A stretch of DNA of 64,000 bases, taken from positions 186,001-250,000 of the forward strand of contig NZ_JAGJCF010000002.1 in the NCBI RefSeq assembly GCF_017815135.1. Reading direction: 5' to 3'. Positions 59,119 through 64,000 of this stretch are shown here, in pieces; the stretch's first letter is position 1, and each line of letters opens with the position of its first letter. Under the pieces are notes generated by a model, which saw nothing but the letters and a program-made list of their open reading frames with translations, did not search any database and was not told the origin of the DNA. The stretch comes from Jiella mangrovi. GTDB taxonomy: Bacteria > Pseudomonadota > Alphaproteobacteria > Rhizobiales > Rhizobiaceae. Both the position numbers and the translations under genes were made by a program.

Positions 59119-59613
59119 CTAGCCGTGATCTGCCGTGATGCGGGCGATGGCCGCCTCCTCGGCGTCCGACAGTTCAGGCGGTGCCTTGGGTTTGCGCCGG
59201 CCGGCAACCGTGATGCCCGCAAGCGCGATGCCGCAGAAAAGAACGACCAGCGGCGTTGCCCACAGCGCAAGGGTCGCCCAGTCGAGGCGCGGCTTCAACA
59301 GGACGAATTCCCCGTAGCGCGACACGAGATAGTCGATCACCTCGTCGTCGGTATCGCCGGCCTTGATGCGCTCACGCACCAGCAGCCGAAGGTCCTTGGC
59401 GAGATCGGCGTTGGAATCGTCGATCGATTCGTTCTGGCAGACGAGGCATCGCAACCCCGCCGAAAGCCGGCGTGCCCGCGCCTCCAGCGCCGGGTCCTTC
59501 AGCATCTCGTCGGGATTGACGGCATAGGCCGGCGTAACGAGCGTGAGCTGCGGCGTCGCCGAGAACAAGGCGAACATCGCGGCAAGGACGAGGATCAGCC
59601 TGCGCGCGAACAT
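59119..59613 (-). CDS. ccmH: Cytochrome c maturation protein CcmH (CycL)
   Basis: CcmH is the periplasmic thiol reductant that, with CcmF and CcmI, attaches heme to apocytochrome c. The 164-residue product has a signal peptide (to about residue 31), the redox motif LRCLVCQN with Cys56 and Cys59, and a C-terminal membrane anchor (about 113-138). The start at 59613 lies 5 nt after the ccmF stop. It is the last gene of ccmI-ccmE-ccmF-ccmH. Confidence 0.95.
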   Translation of the reverse strand: MFARRLILVLAAMFALFSATPQLTLVTPAYAVNPDEMLKDPALEARARRLSAGLRCLVCQNESIDDSNADLAKDLRLLVRERIKAGDTDDEVIDYLVSRYGEFVLLKPRLDWATLALWATPLVVLFCGIALAGITVAGRRKPKAPPELSDAEEAAIARITADHG

Positions 59614-59618
59614 CGTCG

Positions 59619-61619
59619 TCAGGCCCCAGCCCCGAGGGCCGCATCCCGGCCTGCCGCCTTGCGCCGGCTTCTGGTCGGTGCGCCGACCCGAAGGCGCCGG
59701 TCCGCCAGCGAGAAGACGCCCCCCAGGCCCATGAACACGGTCCCGATCCAGATCAGTGTCACGAAGGGTTTCCACCAGATCCGCACGACGATGGTCTGAA
59801 GGTCCGGCGAGGGGTCACCCAGCGAAAGATAGAGTTGCGAAAACCAGTGGGTCCAGATGCCGGATTCGGTGGTGGTCATCTGGCGGACCGGGAAGAACCG
59901 CTTGGAGGTCTCGATCTTCGTCATCTCGACACCGCCCTGGCGCACCGTGAAGGTCGCGGCCTGGGCGTCGAAATTCGGCCCGGGCCGTTGGTCGATCCGG
60001 TCGAAGGAGAGCGTATAGCCTGCGATCTCGGCGGTCTTGCCGGGCGCCATCGAGGTGATCAGCTCCTGCTGGAAGCTGGAAACCGAGACGATGCCGAGCA
60101 AGGTCACGCCGAGACCGAAATGGGCGAGCGTCGCACCGAAGGCCGAACTCGGCAGGCCGAGCAATCGCGACAGCCCGGTCCGCCATCCGACCTTGAGAAA
60201 GGCGGCCCGCAGGAAGAGATCGGTCAGGCTGCCGGCAAGAAGCCAGAATGCCAGTGCAAAGCCGAAGGCCGTCAGAACCCGCGTGCCGCCCGTGAAGGCG
60301 AGCACGCCGACGAGGGCCGCGAGCGCACAGCCGGCGGCGAAGTAGAGCCGCTGGGCCGCGCCGAGAAGATCGCCGCGCTTCCAGCCGAGCAGCGGGCCGA
60401 AGGGCACGGCGAAGAGAAGCGGCACCATCAACGGCCCGAAGGTCAGATCGAAGAAGGGTGCGCCGACGGAGATCTTCTGGCCTGCAACGACTTCCAGGAC
60501 CAGCGGATAGAGGGTGCCGACCAGCACCGTCGCGGCGGCCGTCGTCAGGAACAGGTTGTTGAAGACCAGCGCGCCCTCCCGGCTGATCGGGGCGAACAAC
60601 CCGCCGCCCGCCAGCGACGGAGCGCGCAGGGCGAAAAGAAACAGCGCGCCGCCGATGAACAGGCAGAGGATGCAAAGGATGAAGACGCCACGGGTCGGAT
60701 CGGTGGCGAAGGCGTGAACCGAGGTGAGGACGCCGGATCTCACCAGGAAGGTGCCGAGCAGAGACAGCGAGAAGGTGAGGATGGCGAGAAGGATCGTCCA
60801 GATCTTCAACGCCGAGCGCTTCTCCATCACCAGCGCCGAATGCAGCAGCGCCGTTCCCGCGAGCCACGGCATGAAGGAGGCGTTCTCGACCGGGTCCCAG
60901 AACCACCAGCCGCCCCAGCCGAGCTCGTAATAGGCCCAGTAGGACCCCATGGCGATGCCGAGCGTCAGGAAGATCCAGGCGATCAGCGTCCAGGGCCGGA
61001 CCCATCGCGCCCAGGCGGCATCGATCCGCCCGTCGATCAGGGCGGCGATGGCAAAGGAGAAGGCGATGGAGAAGCCGACATAGCCCAGATAGAGCATCGG
61101 CGGATGGATCGCGAGGCCGATATCCTGGAGGATCGGGTTGAGGTCCTGCCCCTCCATCGGCGCCGGGTCGAGCCGCTCGAAGGGGTTGGACGTCAAGAGA
61201 ATGAAGAGGAGAAAGGCCGTGAGAATCCACGCCTGCACCGACAGGACGTTGGCCTTAAGCGTCGCCGGCAGGTCGCGGCCGAACAAAGCGACGAGCGAGC
61301 CGAAAAAGGCGAGGATCAGCACCCACAGGAGCATCGAGCCCTCGTGATTGCCCCAGGTGGAGGTGAACTTGTAGAGCAGCGGCTGCAGCGAGTTGGAGTT
61401 TTCTGCGACGTTCAGAACCGAGAAGTCGGAGGTGACGTAGGACGACATCAGGGCGGCAAAGGAAATGCCGATCAGCACGAAGCCGCCGGTGGCCGCGATC
61501 GCCCCGGTCTCCATCAGCCGTTCGTCGCCCTTCCTCGCACCGATGATCGGCAGCACCGATTGCACCATGGCGACGGCGAGCGACAGGACCAGCGCGAAAT
61601 GGCCGATTTCGACGATCAC
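59619..61619 (-). CDS. ccmF: Cytochrome c maturation protein CcmF (CycK)
   Basis: CcmF is the core of the heme lyase in the inner membrane. The 666-residue product has many membrane helices and the tryptophan-rich heme-handling motif [19 protein letters not shown], with conserved histidines around it. I choose the GTG start at 61619 (translated [14 protein letters not shown]), which overlaps the ccmE stop (GTGA) and has GGGAG before it; the reading frame continues upstream through ccmE but only as a shadow. Confidence 0.96.
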   Translation of the reverse strand: MIVEIGHFALVLSLAVAMVQSVLPIIGARKGDERLMETGAIAATGGFVLIGISFAALMSSYVTSDFSVLNVAENSNSLQPLLYKFTSTWGNHEGSMLLWVLILAFFGSLVALFGRDLPATLKANVLSVQAWILTAFLLFILLTSNPFERLDPAPMEGQDLNPILQDIGLAIHPPMLYLGYVGFSIAFSFAIAALIDGRIDAAWARWVRPWTLIAWIFLTLGIAMGSYWAYYELGWGGWWFWDPVENASFMPWLAGTALLHSALVMEKRSALKIWTILLAILTFSLSLLGTFLVRSGVLTSVHAFATDPTRGVFILCILCLFIGGALFLFALRAPSLAGGGLFAPISREGALVFNNLFLTTAAATVLVGTLYPLVLEVVAGQKISVGAPFFDLTFGPLMVPLLFAVPFGPLLGWKRGDLLGAAQRLYFAAGCALAALVGVLAFTGGTRVLTAFGFALAFWLLAGSLTDLFLRAAFLKVGWRTGLSRLLGLPSSAFGATLAHFGLGVTLLGIVSVSSFQQELITSMAPGKTAEIAGYTLSFDRIDQRPGPNFDAQAATFTVRQGGVEMTKIETSKRFFPVRQMTTTESGIWTHWFSQLYLSLGDPSPDLQTIVVRIWWKPFVTLIWIGTVFMGLGGVFSLADRRLRVGAPTRSRRKAAGRDAALGAGA

Positions 61620-62113
61620 GATCCGGCTCCCACTTGCGTTGCCGAAACCGTCTCCTGAGGTTTTTTCACGAGGCCCTTGCCGTCTTCCCAAAGGCCCCGC
61701 GCCTTGAGATCGTCGACGACCTCCTTCGGCATGTAGTTCTCGTCGTGTTTGGCAAGCACGGTATCGGCGGCAAAGACCCGGTCCGGCCCGAGCGTCCCCT
61801 CGGCGATCACCCCCTGCCCTTCGCGGAAGAGATCCGGCAAAATGCCGGTATAGGACACCGGAACGCTGTCGACCGTATCGGTGACGCGAAAGGTGATGTG
61901 GGAGGAGCCGTCGTCGCGCTTGACCGAACCGTCCTCGACCAGCCCGCCGAGCCTGATGCGCTGGGCGGGCCCAGGCGCATTGTTCACGAGATCGGTGGGC
62001 GACTGGAAATAGGCAACGGAACTCGACAGCGCCGTCAACACCAGGCCCAGGGCGCCGCCGACGACGACGAGCATTGCGCCGATCGAATACAATCGCTTGG
62101 CCTTGCGCGTCAT
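61616..62113 (-). CDS. ccmE: Heme chaperone CcmE (CycJ)
   Basis: CcmE is a membrane-anchored periplasmic chaperone that holds heme covalently. The 165-residue product has one N-terminal membrane helix (about 10-33), an OB-fold domain, and the heme-binding His123 in HDENYMPKEV. It overlaps ccmI by 4 nt upstream and ccmF by 4 nt downstream, so the genes are translationally coupled in order ccmI-ccmE-ccmF. Confidence 0.97.
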   Translation of the reverse strand: MTRKAKRLYSIGAMLVVVGGALGLVLTALSSSVAYFQSPTDLVNNAPGPAQRIRLGGLVEDGSVKRDDGSSHITFRVTDTVDSVPVSYTGILPDLFREGQGVIAEGTLGPDRVFAADTVLAKHDENYMPKEVVDDLKARGLWEDGKGLVKKPQETVSATQVGAGS

Positions 62114-63372
62114 TGTGTCGTCGCCTCCTCTCCCGTGGAGAGACCGATTTCGCCCGCAAAAGCGGCGATTTCGCGGGCCGCCGCCGAATTTGCCGGCAAG
62201 GCGTCGCGAGCCTGGGAAAGCGCCGTCTTCGCCTCCTCGGTCTTACCGAGCACCGTATAGGAGCGGATCAGCCGCTTCCAGCCCTCGACGTCGTCGGGAT
62301 TCTGCTTCAGCCGTGCGGCAAGTTCCGAAACCATGCCCTCGATCATCGCCTGGCGGTCAGCCGGCGACATCTGTGAGGCGGCCGCGACGGTGGCCGCATC
62401 CGGCCCCTTGAAGGCGCCGCCGCTGCCTTCGTTCGCGCTCTGCCCGGCACCCGGGCCGCCGGCATTCGATGCGACGTCGCCGGACGGCGCGTCCGCCCCG
62501 GTCGGAGCATCCTTGCCGAGCCGCTGCCTAGCATCGGCGAGACCGGCCCGCGCGATCTTCAGCCACGGGGCGTTCTTCGGGCTTTGCGAGATCAGATCGC
62601 TCCAGCGGGTTTCGGCATCGGCCGCACGTTCTTCCTGCGAGGCGTCGAGGGCGAGGAAGAACTTTGCCGGCAGGTAAGCGGGATTGATCCCGACCGCCCG
62701 CTGGAAGGCCGCTTTCGCTTCGTCCGTCACTTCGCCGCCGGCGGTTTCGGTCAGCGCCTCACCGAGGCCGCCGAAACGGGTCGCCGAAGGGCCGTTGAGG
62801 GCGATCGACTGACGATAGGCTGCAACGGCGTCGGCCGGCCGGTTCATCCTGAGATAGATCGGAGCCAGAACGTCCCAGCCATTGCCGTCCTTCGGGTCCT
62901 GCTTCAGCCGCGCCTCGGCCTTTTCGACGAGGTTGGCGAGATCGAGATTTTCCTGTTGCGGCTGCGGCTGCTCACGAAACGCCAGCGGCTGGTCGGGGAG
63001 CTTCGGATCGCCGATCCGGCCGTAGAAAAGAAAGGCGGCGGCCGGCATCGCGACGACGACGACAGCGATGGCGGCAAGGACGGCCGGCCGGCGGGGGGTG
63101 TTGACGGCAGCGAATGCCTGTCCGGGCGCGGCAGCCCGCTCCGAGGCTCGCAACAGCCGCCGTCCGATCTCGGCGCGTGCCGAGGCTGCCTCGGCTTCGG
63201 CGATGGTGCCGCGCTCGAGATCACCATCGAGCTCGCGCAGTTGCGCGGCATAGACCTCGACGTCGTGCTCGGCTGCAGACCCTGCGCCAGATCCCCTTCG
63301 ACGCACCAGCGGCCACAGGATGGCCAGGGTGACGACGGCCGTCATCGCGGCTGCAACAATCCAGAATACCAT
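62110..63372 (-). CDS. ccmI: Cytochrome c maturation protein CcmI (CycH)
   Basis: CcmI binds apocytochrome c and delivers it to the heme lyase. The 420-residue product has an N-terminal membrane helix (about 2-22), a cytosolic loop with a leucine-zipper-like part (about 38-75), a second helix (about 97-116), and a large periplasmic region with TPR-like units (about 140-300, NGWDVLAPIYLRMNRPADAVAAYRQS; again about 365-395). A Gly/Ala/Ser-rich linker (about 285-325) divides them. It is the first gene of the ccm operon. Confidence 0.94.
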   Translation of the reverse strand: MVFWIVAAAMTAVVTLAILWPLVRRRGSGAGSAAEHDVEVYAAQLRELDGDLERGTIAEAEAASARAEIGRRLLRASERAAAPGQAFAAVNTPRRPAVLAAIAVVVVAMPAAAFLFYGRIGDPKLPDQPLAFREQPQPQQENLDLANLVEKAEARLKQDPKDGNGWDVLAPIYLRMNRPADAVAAYRQSIALNGPSATRFGGLGEALTETAGGEVTDEAKAAFQRAVGINPAYLPAKFFLALDASQEERAADAETRWSDLISQSPKNAPWLKIARAGLADARQRLGKDAPTGADAPSGDVASNAGGPGAGQSANEGSGGAFKGPDAATVAAASQMSPADRQAMIEGMVSELAARLKQNPDDVEGWKRLIRSYTVLGKTEEAKTALSQARDALPANSAAAREIAAFAGEIGLSTGEEATTQ

Positions 63373-63757
63373 GCGCTACACTTACGCCCGCCACAGCCGC
63401 CGAACAATGCTTCGCCGTGACGCTCCCTTCCAGCCTTCGCGACGCTGATCTCCCCCGGTCAGCACCAAACCCGCCGCCCTGAAACCGCGACCGGTTTTCA
63501 GGCCGAGGCAGTTCCATCAATCACGGTGGCAGATCGCGCGTCGCAGATCACGCCCTTTGCGTGCGAACGAACGAGCCGCGTTCCGCGAGCGCCGATCGAC
63601 GCCCTGCTGCCAAGCCCCTTGCCGCGAGGGCCCGAAGTCCTGCTGACAGCCTCTTTCCAATTAGCAGAGCCGGTGCTGGAAGCCCATTCAATTCGTCAGG
63701 AGGAGCGCGATCAGCCGGCAACGTCGATGCTGCGGGAAAATGACCAGCTCGTGCCGC
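63373..63757. other. Gap between ccmI and the surface-antigen gene
   Basis: I see no convincing gene, tRNA or promoter. One hairpin is visible at 63478-63502 (CCTGAAA / TTTTCAGG around CCGCGACCGG); its GAAACC...GGTTTTC core resembles the centre of the palindrome at 206-250, so it may be another degenerate dispersed repeat. Confidence 0.5.
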
Positions 63758-64000
63758 TCAGGCGACGGGCTTCCAGAGCCCGTCCTTGGTCTTGCATGCC
63801 ACGCCCGTCGCCTTGACGGGCTTGGCGCTCGTGGTGAGGAAGTGCGAATAGGCGCGGCAATCCTGCGAACCGACGCGATAGACCTGCGTCGGCACGACTT
63901 CGCCGCTATAGCCGTCCTCGCTCCAGCGCACCGGTTCGCCCGCCGGGCTGAATTGCAGGGCCTGGAATTCCGCTTCGACGGCCCTGGTCTTCACCTCATC
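63758..64000 (-). CDS. Surface-antigen-domain protein (RT0821/Lpp0805-like), N-terminally cut
   Basis: The 80 residues visible end in YSGEVVPTQVYRVGSQDCRAYSHFLTTSAKP followed by KATGVACKTKDGLWKPVA. This matches the pattern of the C-terminal domain of rickettsial 17-kDa-type surface antigens (a G-x-V-x-P-T strand, a C-R-x-[FY] helix, GxAC, DG-x-W). The frame stays open at the window edge; the GTG at 63994 could be read as a start but the domain implies more sequence upstream. The full protein is probably exported. Two cysteines are conserved with the family. Confidence 0.75.
   Translation of the reverse strand, partial: DEVKTRAVEAEFQALQFSPAGEPVRWSEDGYSGEVVPTQVYRVGSQDCRAYSHFLTTSAKPVKATGVACKTKDGLWKPVA

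Overview
The window is high-GC DNA from an alphaproteobacterium, most likely a member of the Hyphomicrobiales (Rhizobiales). The evidence is the gene order (secE-nusG-rplKAJL-rpoBC, then rpsL-rpsG-fusA-tuf-S10-spc on one strand), the cytochrome c maturation block next to degP, a two-component pair, glnE and a PleC-like kinase, the PhoX phosphatase with a Pho box, and several palindromic intergenic repeats of types common in that order. Family-level placement is not possible from sequence reading alone.

Layout. 1-560: the end of a histidine kinase, then a repeat-rich gap. 559-2453: metX-metW (methionine synthesis), translationally coupled. 2662-19174, minus strand: the str, S10 and spc ribosomal operons ending at secY-adk. 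The alpha operon (rpsM-rpsK-rpoA-rplQ), which normally follows adk in this class, is absent. 19518-20027: an acetyltransferase gene between rpoC and rpsL. 20170-32675, minus strand: secE-nusG-rplK-rplA-rplJ-rplL-rpoB-rpoC, with a 69-codon membrane-protein gene between rpoB and rpoC and a dense series of hairpins between rplL and rpoB. 32878-46310: accessory metabolism and transport, comprising ETF-ubiquinone oxidoreductase, an SMR exporter, an uracil-DNA glycosylase without iron-sulfur cysteines, an MFS transporter, a SulP anion transporter plus a double-domain Usp protein, PhoX, a DMT exporter and a lone molybdenum hydroxylase large subunit. 46609-63372: pepN, a PleC-like kinase, glnE, a sensor/regulator pair, a Do-type protease and ccmIEFH. 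63758-64000: a partial surface-antigen-domain protein.

How it works together. The first half is one of the cell's largest clusters for translation and transcription machinery: ribosomal proteins, elongation factors, RNA polymerase, NusG and the SecY/SecE translocon. It is punctuated by hairpins, a candidate L10 autoregulatory leader and internal promoters. The last third joins envelope and respiratory quality control (cytochrome c assembly, periplasmic protease, two-component system) with nitrogen control (GlnE) and cell-cycle signalling.

Most of the window is ordinary housekeeping DNA. I see no phage, insertion sequence, CRISPR array, toxin-antitoxin or defence island. The points most worth following up are a structured leader with a perfect intrinsic terminator just before the SulP start codon, the hairpin array between rplL and rpoB, the small gene inside rpoBC, and the break of the ribosomal supercluster at adk.
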